Assembly (NCBI RefSeq): GCF_003347205.1
Contig: NZ_QQBJ01000002.1
Span: 124,001 to 188,000 of the forward strand
Reading direction: 5' to 3'
Length of the DNA: 64,000 bases
DNA from: Mycolicibacterium moriokaense
GTDB lineage: Bacteria > Actinomycetota > Actinomycetes > Mycobacteriales > Mycobacteriaceae
Every line of letters starts with the position of its first letter. Within the stretch, counting starts at the first letter, position 1. Shown here in pieces: positions 16,338 to 24,873 of the stretch. The notes beneath the pieces were generated by a model. That model had not been told where the DNA came from and did no database searches. It saw only the letters and a list, made by a program, of their open reading frames with translations. Made by a program: the position numbers and the translations under genes.

Positions 16338-18511
16338 GCCGGCACACCTGCCTCGCGGAGCTCGTTTTCCGGCGGGGAAACCGCCATGGCGACCAGTTGC
16401 GTGATGTCCAAAACGCTCAGGTGGTCAGCGTGTCCCGTCGTCTTCGCCGCGTCCGAGTACATCGTCATGTCCTTCGGACACGCCACCACGAAATGCGTCA
16501 CATCCAACTGGGCCGCTTCTTTGATCCTGTTTTCGCTGGGACGCTCATCGAATACCGAGTCGTCCATCCAGATCCGCCCACCGCCGGCACCGCAGCAGAA
16601 CGTGTTCGTCCGATTGCGCGGCATTTCGACCAACTCGCAGCCGAGGGACTCCAGGACGCGACGTGGGGCGTCGACGACCCCGTTGTAGCGGGCCAGATAA
16701 CAGGGATCGTGATAGGTGACGCGCAAGCCGAGTGATTCGACGGGCAGCGCCCCCGACTCGAGGAGATGTGCCAACAACTCCGTGTAATGCCACACGGTGT
16801 AGCTGGCACCGAGCTTCGGATACTCGTTGCGGAGCGCGTTGAGCGAGTGCGGATCGGTAGTGAAGATCTCCTCGAAGTCGGCGGCCTCGAGCGCCTCGAT
16901 GTTGTGCTCGGCGAGTTGCTCGAACAGGCCCTCCTCACCGACGCGCCGTACGTCGTTGCCCGAATTCCACTCCGACTCGTACAGGATTCCGAAGTCGACG
17001 CCGGCCTCGGTGAGAAGCCTGGCCAGCAGTCTCGAGTTCTCGGCCAGTCGGTCGTCGTAGGAGGCGTAGTCGCCGACGAACCACAGGTATTTCACCGGTT
17101 CCTTGCGCGCGTCCTTGATCGGGGTGTCCAGCTTCTTGGTCCACTTCGACCGCATCCGCGCGGACTTACCGAAAGAGTTTCCCTGCCCGCCCAAGCCCTG
17201 CAACGCCTGTTGCAGGGTCGGATCCATGTCGCCCTCCTCGACGAGGCTGCGACGCAATTGCACGATGGTCGACACGTGCTCGATACCCACCGGGCAGGTC
17301 TCCACGCACGCCATGCACGTCGTGCAGGACCACAACGTGCGGGCCATGATGACGTCACCGGCGATCGCCGCGTCGGCGCCCGGCATCGACGGACGTTCTT
17401 CACGGTCGAACAGCGCCAGGCCGCCGGATTGAACGTCCACCCACTGACGCAGATCCAAGATGAGGTCGCGCGGCGACAGCGGAGCACCGCCGGTGCGGGC
17501 CGGACAAACCTCGTGGCAGCGACCGCATTTCGTGCAGGAGTCGAAGTCCAGCAACTCTTTCCAGGTGAAATCTTCGATCTTCGTGTAGCCGATGTGATCC
17601 GAATCGGAGACCGGCGCCGGCAACGCCCTGGTGCCCTGTTTGTCGTGCGCGAGCAGGTTCACCCCATCGGCCAACATGTGCATGGACTTCGAGAAGGGCA
17701 GGTAGGCCACGAATGCCAGAGCGAGCAGCGCATGCAGCCACCACAGGACGGTGTGCATGGTCATCGCGGCCGGTGCGCTGATGCCGACCAGTTCGTAGAA
17801 CCGGGCGATCAGCCAACCGACCGGTGACCACAACTCGAAGGGCGGAAAGTTCTGCCCGCGAATCCGGGCGCCCTCTTCGAACAGTCCGGTCAGCAGGATC
17901 AATCCCAGGCCACCGGCGAAAAGCCAATCGCCGCGCACGAATTGCCTACGGCTGTAGCCGCCCTCGGGCTCGACCGCCCGGCGATAGTTCAGCCGAAATG
18001 GCTTCTGCAACCAGCGACGCACGATGAGGTATCCCAAGCCGAGCACCGCGGCGAGCGCGAAGGTGTCCAGAATCACCGAGTAGATGAGATAGAACCAGCC
18101 GTGGAAGAACCTCAGCTCCTCCCCGAGGATCAGGCGGCTGCCCAGCCGCACGACGTCGTAGTCGATGGTCAGGATGACCGTGCCGATGAAAAGCACGATG
18201 AATCCCCAGAACACGCCGAAGTGTGCGAGCCCGACGGCCGGGGAACCACGCCCGATCGTGACGTTGGTCGCTACGGCGGCGGCCGAGCCCCGGTCGCCGC
18301 GACGGCGAAGTCCCGCAAAGGGACTGCCGAACAGGGCCGAGCGAATGGTGCCGAGGCGGCCGGCCGGGCGTCCACGTCGATACTTCTGCACCCGTCGCCA
18401 GACACCGTAGGCGAAGACGGCGATGCTCACCGTGGCGAGCACGTAGAAGATCAGCTCGCCGGTGTGGCCGATGCCCTCGAAGATCGGCCGGGTAACGGAC
18501 TCCCCCGCCAC
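16334..18511 (-). CDS. emo: EMO: EtfAB:menaquinone oxidoreductase (NarI-like + HdrD-like)
   Basis: 725 aa. The N-terminal part (about 1-290) has five membrane segments like the haem b protein NarI. Next come two [4Fe-4S] sites (CTKCGRCHEVCP and CTTCMACVETCP, about 330-430), then a C-terminal CCG region (DPCYLARYNG; FCCGAGGGRIW). This architecture matches the membrane EMO enzymes that take electrons from EtfAB and reduce menaquinone. It directly follows etfA (stop at 18512, start at 18511), as in known etfBA-emo sets. Likely electron exit of the sHdr pathway to the respiratory chain. Confidence 0.88.
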   Translation of the reverse strand: MAGESVTRPIFEGIGHTGELIFYVLATVSIAVFAYGVWRRVQKYRRGRPAGRLGTIRSALFGSPFAGLRRRGDRGSAAAVATNVTIGRGSPAVGLAHFGVFWGFIVLFIGTVILTIDYDVVRLGSRLILGEELRFFHGWFYLIYSVILDTFALAAVLGLGYLIVRRWLQKPFRLNYRRAVEPEGGYSRRQFVRGDWLFAGGLGLILLTGLFEEGARIRGQNFPPFELWSPVGWLIARFYELVGISAPAAMTMHTVLWWLHALLALAFVAYLPFSKSMHMLADGVNLLAHDKQGTRALPAPVSDSDHIGYTKIEDFTWKELLDFDSCTKCGRCHEVCPARTGGAPLSPRDLILDLRQWVDVQSGGLALFDREERPSMPGADAAIAGDVIMARTLWSCTTCMACVETCPVGIEHVSTIVQLRRSLVEEGDMDPTLQQALQGLGGQGNSFGKSARMRSKWTKKLDTPIKDARKEPVKYLWFVGDYASYDDRLAENSRLLARLLTEAGVDFGILYESEWNSGNDVRRVGEEGLFEQLAEHNIEALEAADFEEIFTTDPHSLNALRNEYPKLGASYTVWHYTELLAHLLESGALPVESLGLRVTYHDPCYLARYNGVVDAPRRVLESLGCELVEMPRNRTNTFCCGAGGGRIWMDDSVFDERPSENRIKEAAQLDVTHFVVACPKDMTMYSDAAKTTGHADHLSVLDITQLVAMAVSPPENELREAGVPA

Positions 18512-19471
18512 TCAGCCTCCTAGTTTCTCGACCAGAGCCGGCGCCAGATCGAACAGATCGCAGGTGCTGCCGTAATGGGCAACCTCGAAGATCGGCGCGT
18601 TCGCATCCGTGTTGCAGGCGATGATCAACTCCGCGTCCCGCATGCCCTCGAGATGCTCGGGTGCTCCCGAGATGCCGAACGCGAGATAGGCCTTCGGCTT
18701 GACCTTTTGACCGGACTTACCGACCTGACGGGACTTCGGCAACCAGCCCGAGTCGATGACCGGGCGAGAAGCCGACAGGGGAACGCCGAGCGCATCCGCG
18801 ATTTCCTGCACGGTCTCCAAGTCGTCCGCCGACCCAATGCCGCGTCCGACGGAGACGAGCATGGGCGCCGCAGTGATGTCGACGTCGCCGCTCTCCGGCT
18901 CGATCATTTGCTGGAGGCTGGTTCGCGGTGAATCCAGACCCGCCGGCGGATCGAGCGTCACCGTTTCCGCCTCGCCGCCACCCTGGCCGGCTGCAGCCGG
19001 GAAGGCCCCCGAGATAACGGTGCAGATGCCGCGCTCGCCAGAAAGCTCGACCTCGGCGTTGATCTTGCCGCCGAGGATCTGGCAGGTGGCGACCACCGCG
19101 TCGCCGTCGACGGCCAGACCGACCACATAGGCGGCCTGTGGCGCCTTCCACGTCACCGAGAGCGCGGTGCCGAGGTCCAGACCCGTAGTGTCGTTGGGTA
19201 GCAACAACAGTCGCGGCGCACGCTGCTCGAGCACGTGCCGTAGGGCCACCTCGTAGGCCTCCGGAATGTAGTTCGACAACGCCGGGTGATCGACGGACAC
19301 CACCGTGTCTGCGGCTCCGAGCTCGGCCGCCGGGTCGGCGGTGCCGAAGAGCGCTACCTCGACCTGGCCGCCCCAGGCGTTCGCCAGCTCGCGGGCGGCA
19401 CCGATCAGCTCGAAGGTCTCTTCGGTCAGGTCCTTGCCGTTGCGCCCGGCCAGCACCATCACATTGCTCAT
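18512..19471 (-). CDS. etfA: Electron transfer flavoprotein alpha subunit
   Basis: 319 aa from the ATG at 19471, 5 bases after the etfB stop. The C-terminal FAD domain is clear: SASRPVIDSGWLPKSRQVG, GISGAPEHLEGM and ACNTDANAPIFEVAHYG, matching the EtfA signature. Associated with type II sHdr clusters, where EtfAB is thought to take the electrons released on sulfur oxidation. The cell probably has other Etf genes for fatty-acid oxidation; the position here argues for a dedicated copy. Confidence 0.95.
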   Translation of the reverse strand: MSNVMVLAGRNGKDLTEETFELIGAARELANAWGGQVEVALFGTADPAAELGAADTVVSVDHPALSNYIPEAYEVALRHVLEQRAPRLLLLPNDTTGLDLGTALSVTWKAPQAAYVVGLAVDGDAVVATCQILGGKINAEVELSGERGICTVISGAFPAAAGQGGGEAETVTLDPPAGLDSPRTSLQQMIEPESGDVDITAAPMLVSVGRGIGSADDLETVQEIADALGVPLSASRPVIDSGWLPKSRQVGKSGQKVKPKAYLAFGISGAPEHLEGMRDAELIIACNTDANAPIFEVAHYGSTCDLFDLAPALVEKLGG

Positions 19472-19476
19472 TTTCT

Positions 19477-20256
19477 TCACTCCTTGATCAGGGACCGGCC
19501 GCGCAGCAGCTCGATGATCTTCTCGGCGACGTCCTCCGGCTCCCCGGTGAGCATCTCGGCATGCGACGTCGATTCGGGGGCATACATTCTTCGGACTGAA
19601 ATCCCGTTCTCGCCGGTCTGCGGCTGCACTGCCGTCTCGGTGAGACCACCGGCCTGCATGGCCTGCCGGATCTTGGTGATCGGCGCATACCGGGGCGACT
19701 GCCTGGCCGCCTGTAGCCCGACGACGGCCGGCAAGGCCATTTCCAGTTCCGCACCGCGGCCGCCGCTGAACTCCTGACGGACCTTCACCTTCTCGCCCGC
19801 CGACTCGACCGACACAACGACCGACGCGTGCGGCCAGTCCATGTGTGCGGCCAAAGCGGAGGGCAACTGGCCGTCCAGGTCGTCGGGCGCCTGCACGCCG
19901 GTGATGACCAGATCGGCGGGGTTGTCCTTCAGGTATGCCGCGAACGCGGCTGCCCGGGTGTGGGTGTCGGTGCCGGTGTCCGGCTCGGATGCACCGGTTA
20001 GTTTCACCGCGCTGTCTGCACCTTTCGAGATGGCCGTGTACAGCGCTTGATCGATGTCGGGGTCGTCGGCCAGCGCTACCGCGACGACTTCTCCCCCGCT
20101 CGCCTCCTTGACCAGCAGGGCTTCCTCGAGCGCCTGGTCGTCCCATTCGTTGAGAACGAACTTGAGATATTCCCGGTCGATGTCGGTGCCGTCGTCGGTG
20201 AGCTCGATCTCTTCCACCAGGTCGGGCACTGCCTTCATCGGTACGACGATGCGCAT
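19477..20256 (-). CDS. etfB: Electron transfer flavoprotein beta subunit
   Basis: 259 aa from the ATG at 20256, which has GAGGAG five bases upstream and overlaps the upstream stop by one base (TGATG); a GTG at 20262 lies on that binding site and is unlikely. EtfB features: MKAVPD near the start, LNEWDDQALEEAL, and GVQAPDDLDGQ followed by a Pro-rich core. Forms the EtfAB heterodimer with the next gene. Confidence 0.95.
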   Translation of the reverse strand: MRIVVPMKAVPDLVEEIELTDDGTDIDREYLKFVLNEWDDQALEEALLVKEASGGEVVAVALADDPDIDQALYTAISKGADSAVKLTGASEPDTGTDTHTRAAAFAAYLKDNPADLVITGVQAPDDLDGQLPSALAAHMDWPHASVVVSVESAGEKVKVRQEFSGGRGAELEMALPAVVGLQAARQSPRYAPITKIRQAMQAGGLTETAVQPQTGENGISVRRMYAPESTSHAEMLTGEPEDVAEKIIELLRGRSLIKE

Positions 20257-21362
20257 CAGCACTCCTCTGTTTCGGTGTTGCGGGTCAGCGGGACGCCCAG
20301 CGCCAGCTGGTCGCGGATCTCGACGAGATCACCGTCGGTGGGCGGGAACGGGTAGTCGCGGAACGGCTCTGCCGGACGGTAGGACCCGTACGGGCGGGTG
20401 CAGCCCGGCTGACCTTTCTCGCCGGGGCACCCGTTCGTCATGAACGGAACGCCCCCGGCGATGGCTTCTTCGACCGCGCCTTGATCGCCGCCCATGTCGA
20501 CAAGGTCGCCGGCATCGTCGAAAACGAAATCGGATATCCCGTAACCGTTTTCCTCGACAAGATGGCGGGCCAACTGGACACGCCGCCATCGCGCCAGCGG
20601 TGACTTCGGATGAGTGGCCATGCGCGAATCTGGCTCCGGATTGAAGCAGAAGAGATAGGAGAAAATCTGTTCGTCACGCAGCCTGCAGAACAGACCGACC
20701 ATGTCGACGTCACGCTCGCCCAAGCCAACAAGCGTGTGCACGTTGACTTTCCACGGACCGAAGACATCGCGCGCCTCACGCACGATCTCCCAGTACTTCG
20801 TCCACTTGAGTCCGCCTGCAGGCACTTCGGTACGGATGTGGCGGAACAGATCCTCTGTCACGGCGTCGAGGCCGATACCGATCATGTCGACGCCGAGGCG
20901 TTTGAACTCCTCCAGCCGCTCGCGGTTCAGAGTGGGTGGTGCGACCAGAATGGACAGGGGCGCCGAAACCCGCTCGACGATCCGGCGGGTGATGTCGCAC
21001 GTGTCACGGTAGGCATGTCCATGGGTGACCATGGATATGCAGAGCCGGGTCAGCTTGTCGTGGTGGCGCACCATGCGATCCACCAGTTCGTCGGTGCTCA
21101 CCAGCGGCCACTCGACGCGGATGAACGACTTGTCGGTGTAAGTTCCGGGGCGGGTGCGCGCCAGACCGCAGTATCCGCAGTCCGACATGCAGCCCTCGTC
21201 GTAATTCAACAGCAGGTTGATCCCGCCGAATTCGAAGTCCCTGGTGAACCTTCCCGATCGGAAGCGCAACGCGTAGGCGCTCGCCATCGAGATCCGAACC
21301 CAATCCGGACTGATCTTGGCCGGTGCCGGTCCAGTGAGAAGGGGTAGCGGGGTGAGGGTCAC
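20256..21362 (-). CDS. LipS-type radical SAM lipoyl synthase (second of pair)
   Basis: 368 aa from a GTG at 21362 (GTGA overlap with the preceding stop). Radical SAM motif C58-x3-C62-x2-C65 (CMSDCGYC). The LipS1/LipS2 pair, found in archaea and in sHdr bacteria, inserts the two sulfur atoms into octanoyl groups, replacing LipA. Two different radical SAM genes flank a lipoate ligase here, as expected for that pair. I cannot tell by eye which is LipS1 and which LipS2. Confidence 0.82.
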   Translation of the reverse strand: MTLTPLPLLTGPAPAKISPDWVRISMASAYALRFRSGRFTRDFEFGGINLLLNYDEGCMSDCGYCGLARTRPGTYTDKSFIRVEWPLVSTDELVDRMVRHHDKLTRLCISMVTHGHAYRDTCDITRRIVERVSAPLSILVAPPTLNRERLEEFKRLGVDMIGIGLDAVTEDLFRHIRTEVPAGGLKWTKYWEIVREARDVFGPWKVNVHTLVGLGERDVDMVGLFCRLRDEQIFSYLFCFNPEPDSRMATHPKSPLARWRRVQLARHLVEENGYGISDFVFDDAGDLVDMGGDQGAVEEAIAGGVPFMTNGCPGEKGQPGCTRPYGSYRPAEPFRDYPFPPTDGDLVEIRDQLALGVPLTRNTETEEC

Positions 21363-22495
21363 AGACGACTCCCTTGCTGTTCTGGGAAGTAACAGGATCC
21401 GGTTGGGCGAACGGGCTCGGCGGAGCGGCCGACGGCCTTGGCGCCCGCATCAAGCACGGCTGTGACAACGTCTTCGTCGCGACGCCAACCGGCCTCGGAG
21501 CCGGCTGCCGAACGTACTTGCGCGACAAGGCTGCTCACGGTGTCGATGTTGAGATGGCGCCACCGAAGCGATGACTCGAGCCGCCGCAACCCGTCGGGGA
21601 CCGTGTTGAAGTCACCAGTGAACTGTGCGCTCTTCACCAACGCCCCTTGGGCCGCAACGAAGACCCGCACCAAGCCGTCCGGCGAGCGGAACGTGGCACT
21701 ACCGGTGCCGTCAGGCTGCGCGCCTTGCTCGGACAGCCACGCCTGGTTGGCATAGCGGCTGATGACCAACCGGTCGGCTGCCCGACGTTCGTCGTCGTCG
21801 GGCTCGGCGGGATCCAAAGTCACGCCGAACCGGGCCGCGAAGCCCTGACCGACCGCCTCACGCGCGTCGTCGACATCCAGAGTCCGGCCAACCTCGCGAC
21901 ACACGGTGGTGACCCTGTCCTGCACGGCCGCGACGGCCTTGTCAGCAAGTTTGGCCGCAGGGATTCGCAACAGGCGCAACATCAACTCCACGTCGAGATC
22001 GACCAGCAGGCTGGTGTGAAACAGCAACGCGCCACGATCGTCGAGATACAGTCCGAGTCCGGCGATCTTCCGGCCACCGACGAGAAGGTCGTTCTTTCCG
22101 CCGAATTCGGCGCATACGCCGAGCCGGCGCAATCCCTCGATGACCCCTTGGCCGAGTTCTGGAATCAGCTCCCGGGGCGACGCGGCGGGCATCGGTAGCA
22201 CCAGCGCGACACCGAGTTGGTCGCGACCCATTACTATCGCGCCCCCTCCGGTTGGTCGCCGGCTCACCCCCGCTCGAGTCGCCGTGCACGCCGCCAGGTC
22301 GACCTCGGCGTCCAGCGTCTGGTATCGGCCGACGAGCGCGGCATGGTTCGCATATGTGTAAAGCCGAAGAGACGGCCGACGCACCTCGGCGGTGCGGGCA
22401 ACTCCGGCCATGAGTGCTTCGTCCAGCGCCAATCCCTCTGCAGCGCCGGCGTCGTCGTCCGCGAGCAACCGCCACCTGCGTGTGTCGATCGTCAT
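21359..22495 (-). CDS. Lipoate:protein ligase with C-terminal accessory domain, sLpl(AB)-like
   Basis: 378 aa. N-terminal catalytic domain with the ligase motifs RRPTGGGAIV and GRKIAGLGLY (Lys of the active site). The C-terminal ~100 residues (from FRSPDGLVRVFVAAQGALVKS) resemble the LplB accessory domain. A fused A+B ligase beside two LipS genes matches the dedicated sLpl(AB)-LipS1/S2 system that lipoylates LbpA. Begins one base after the upstream stop. Confidence 0.85.
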   Translation of the reverse strand: MTIDTRRWRLLADDDAGAAEGLALDEALMAGVARTAEVRRPSLRLYTYANHAALVGRYQTLDAEVDLAACTATRAGVSRRPTGGGAIVMGRDQLGVALVLPMPAASPRELIPELGQGVIEGLRRLGVCAEFGGKNDLLVGGRKIAGLGLYLDDRGALLFHTSLLVDLDVELMLRLLRIPAAKLADKAVAAVQDRVTTVCREVGRTLDVDDAREAVGQGFAARFGVTLDPAEPDDDERRAADRLVISRYANQAWLSEQGAQPDGTGSATFRSPDGLVRVFVAAQGALVKSAQFTGDFNTVPDGLRRLESSLRWRHLNIDTVSSLVAQVRSAAGSEAGWRRDEDVVTAVLDAGAKAVGRSAEPVRPTGSCYFPEQQGSRL

Positions 22496-22496
22496 G

Positions 22497-23468
22497 TCAA
22501 CTCACCTTCACTTCGGCATAGGCGCTCTCGTGGCCACCGGCCCAGGTGAGGGAGCAGCAGTATTCAAATCGACGCGCCGTGATACCCCGCGACTCGGCGT
22601 AGGAGATGATGCCGTCGGCGGGATAGGCGATCCCGTTGAGCCCGAGATCGACTGCCGCCTGGTCCAAGTCCACCTTGACCTGACCCATCGGCCGAGCGCA
22701 GCCGAGGTTGACCGGGATCGCCGGGGCCGCGGCGCGGGCGGTCGCGAAGAAATCCGTGACGTCGTCGGTGGGAGGAGGCGGCAGGTGGGCCATCGGGGTG
22801 CCGACCAACGGCACCAACACGACCAGGATCAGCGTGCTGACGGCGTGGTCTGTCACCATCTCGAGGGCCCGATGCTCTCCGAGAAACTTCCCGTAGTGCA
22901 GCCCAAGGATGATGTGCGGAATGATCCGCAGTCCCTGCGCGGCGAGCACGCGCAGCGACCGGTCGAAATCAGCGGTGGTGAGGTCCAGATGGTAGACGTC
23001 GCGGATGGTCTCGTCGGCGCCGATGATGTCGAGCATCACACCGTCGACTCCCGCCTCGGCGAGCTCGTCGGCGAGTTTCGGCGACACCACGCCGGAATGC
23101 ACGATCACCTTCATGCCGAGTTCGTCGCGGATTCTCGGTACGTGCTTCAAGTGCGCGGTGAGCGGTACCCCGCCCGTCCTGGTGGATCCGCCCGACACCA
23201 GGATCCCCTCGCTGCCGCCTTCCTTCATTCGAGTCGCAGCGTCGAAGAGGGTCTCGCCCTGCGGTATGCCCGCCATGCCGTGCAGAACCTTCGTCTGGCA
23301 GTGGTCGCAGGACAGGGCGCAGGCCGATCCGGTCACCGAGATCGGAAGGAATCGCTTGGGGTTGGTCGGCTTCCACTCCGGGGTGCTCCACTGCTTGAGC
23401 CCCGGCGCGTAGAAGTCCATCACGTCACCGAAGTGACGAGTGCGGATGTCAAATCCGGTGCCCGTCAC
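22497..23468 (-). CDS. LipS-type radical SAM lipoyl synthase (first of pair)
   Basis: 323 aa from a GTG at 23468 overlapping the lbpA stop. Radical SAM motif C50-x3-C54-x2-C57 (CALSCDHC) followed by a TIM-barrel-like pattern. Additional Cys near the C-terminus (CARPMG; EYCCS) could bind an auxiliary Fe-S cluster, as expected for a sulfur-inserting enzyme. Second partner: the gene at 20256-21362. Confidence 0.82.
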   Translation of the reverse strand: MTGTGFDIRTRHFGDVMDFYAPGLKQWSTPEWKPTNPKRFLPISVTGSACALSCDHCQTKVLHGMAGIPQGETLFDAATRMKEGGSEGILVSGGSTRTGGVPLTAHLKHVPRIRDELGMKVIVHSGVVSPKLADELAEAGVDGVMLDIIGADETIRDVYHLDLTTADFDRSLRVLAAQGLRIIPHIILGLHYGKFLGEHRALEMVTDHAVSTLILVVLVPLVGTPMAHLPPPPTDDVTDFFATARAAAPAIPVNLGCARPMGQVKVDLDQAAVDLGLNGIAYPADGIISYAESRGITARRFEYCCSLTWAGGHESAYAEVKVS

Positions 23469-23911
23469 TCCGCCAGCAGACCCTTCTCCCGATAGCCGGC
23501 CACTTCGCCGGCGAACCAGGTCGCAGCCTCATCGCCAGTGAGAAGCCCTGGCGCCAAGGTGGTTTCAGCAAACTCCAGTAGCCAGCCGCCGTCGTAGGGC
23601 TCCCTCAACACCAGATCGGGGTCGGCCAGGACAGACTCGTTGACATCAGCGATCAGACCAGACACCGGAGACATCAGCGGTCCGACGAATTTCGCTGCCT
23701 CGAGACTGCCGAATGTCTCGCCGCGGCCGATCAGAGTGCCGATCGGCGCGATCTCGAGCTGTGCCAGCGCGCCGTAGGTGTCGGCGGTGAGAGCGTCCAG
23801 CCCGACCCGCACGCGGCCGCCGGCAGTCTGTCGCACCCAGAGATGAGTGTCCGGGTCGTAGCTTCGGTCGAGCCGCAGCTCGTAGCCGCTGACATCAGGT
23901 GGTGTCGTCAT
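23465..23911 (-). CDS. lbpA: Lipoate-binding protein LbpA, copy C (divergent)
   Basis: 148 aa from the ATG at 23911 (4-base overlap with the preceding ligase gene). GcvH-like lipoyl domain with lysine Lys74 in GSLEAAKFVGPLMSPVSG. It differs from copies A and B in the lysine loop (EAAKFVGP instead of ES-KWVGP) and is set among the lipoylation genes rather than beside dsrE3A. It may be the main sHdr partner or serve a separate step. Confidence 0.88.
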   Translation of the reverse strand: MTTPPDVSGYELRLDRSYDPDTHLWVRQTAGGRVRVGLDALTADTYGALAQLEIAPIGTLIGRGETFGSLEAAKFVGPLMSPVSGLIADVNESVLADPDLVLREPYDGGWLLEFAETTLAPGLLTGDEAATWFAGEVAGYREKGLLAE

Positions 23912-24873
23912 GCTACCTCCGCGTGCGCCGCATCGATGGCCGTCAGCAGCGCGGCGGCGTCGCGCTCGCGTGCCAATTCCTGTTGAGCCTGCTCGAGTCG
24001 CAACCCGATCAGATGTTCGCGACCAACCGCGATTTCGACTGTGCCACCGGCGATTCCGAGTACCACCGTTTCGCGACTCCCACGCCACTCATGTACCCAC
24101 ACCCCAGCCCGCACCTTGACTGTGCGCACCGGACGAGCTGGGCGCGGCGCACCGGCGACGAATTCTGCGCCGCCAAGGAGACGATCCATTCGTGCTATTT
24201 CTTCTGTCACAGGAGGATTGGGCAGCTCGTCGCGCGGCTCACTACCGAAATGCTGTGCATACTCGCGTACCATCTCGCGCCGCCACAGCACCGGATCGAC
24301 GGGGGTCGCCGCCACATGGCGACGCATCAGCGCCAACGCAACTTCCCGGACTGCGGGGGCCAGCCGCAGAACGCGCGTTGCGCGCTCATGATCGAAGTCG
24401 AGAATGAGGTTGCCCACCACGGTCGCGCCCTGGCCGAGTTGGCCTGCGCCGTGCCCACACACCTTCGCCACACCGACGCTGATCTCACCGAAACGATCCA
24501 GTTCAGCGTCGACACCCACGTTGCGCAACGCCCTCACCGCAGGCTCCAACGTCGTGGTCAGCGCAACGGCACGGCGTGCCGGCAGGTCGCGCGCGGGCAG
24601 GGTCACCTGGAAAAAGACCTGGCCGGGGTCGCAGAACACAGGCCCGCCGCCAACCATCCGCCGGTACACCGGCAAGCCCTCTGCGCGCAGATAATCGCTG
24701 TCGATCTCCGACAGATCACGGTGGTAACCGATGCTGACGTACGGCTCCATCGGCCGCACAAACGACAGCACCGGAGCGTCGGTTGGCGCCACCATGCGAC
24801 ACAGTGCGTGCCACACTGTCTGGCTTCGCAGCCCACTCACCGTGCCGAAGTCGATCACCCGCATGTGCGTCAC
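23908..24873 (-). CDS. Lipoate/octanoate ligase-family protein, second copy
   Basis: 321 aa from a GTG at 24873 (GTGA overlap); an ATG at 24864 is possible. BPL/LplA/LipB fold: RRMVGGGPVFCDPG is a variant of the RRxSGGGAVxHD motif, and AKVCGHGAGQ sits where the catalytic Lys is found. It lacks the LplB-like C-terminal domain of the other ligase, but has a C-terminal extension rich in Val/Arg (HEWRGSRETVVLGIAGG). Perhaps an amidotransferase or a ligase for one of the LbpA copies. Confidence 0.78.
   Translation of the reverse strand: MTHMRVIDFGTVSGLRSQTVWHALCRMVAPTDAPVLSFVRPMEPYVSIGYHRDLSEIDSDYLRAEGLPVYRRMVGGGPVFCDPGQVFFQVTLPARDLPARRAVALTTTLEPAVRALRNVGVDAELDRFGEISVGVAKVCGHGAGQLGQGATVVGNLILDFDHERATRVLRLAPAVREVALALMRRHVAATPVDPVLWRREMVREYAQHFGSEPRDELPNPPVTEEIARMDRLLGGAEFVAGAPRPARPVRTVKVRAGVWVHEWRGSRETVVLGIAGGTVEIAVGREHLIGLRLEQAQQELARERDAAALLTAIDAAHAEVA

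Noticed and set aside
14716-23911. LbpA copies as glycine-cleavage H proteins
   Set aside because: No gcvP/gcvT nearby; three copies lie in an shdr operon with dedicated ligase and LipS genes.
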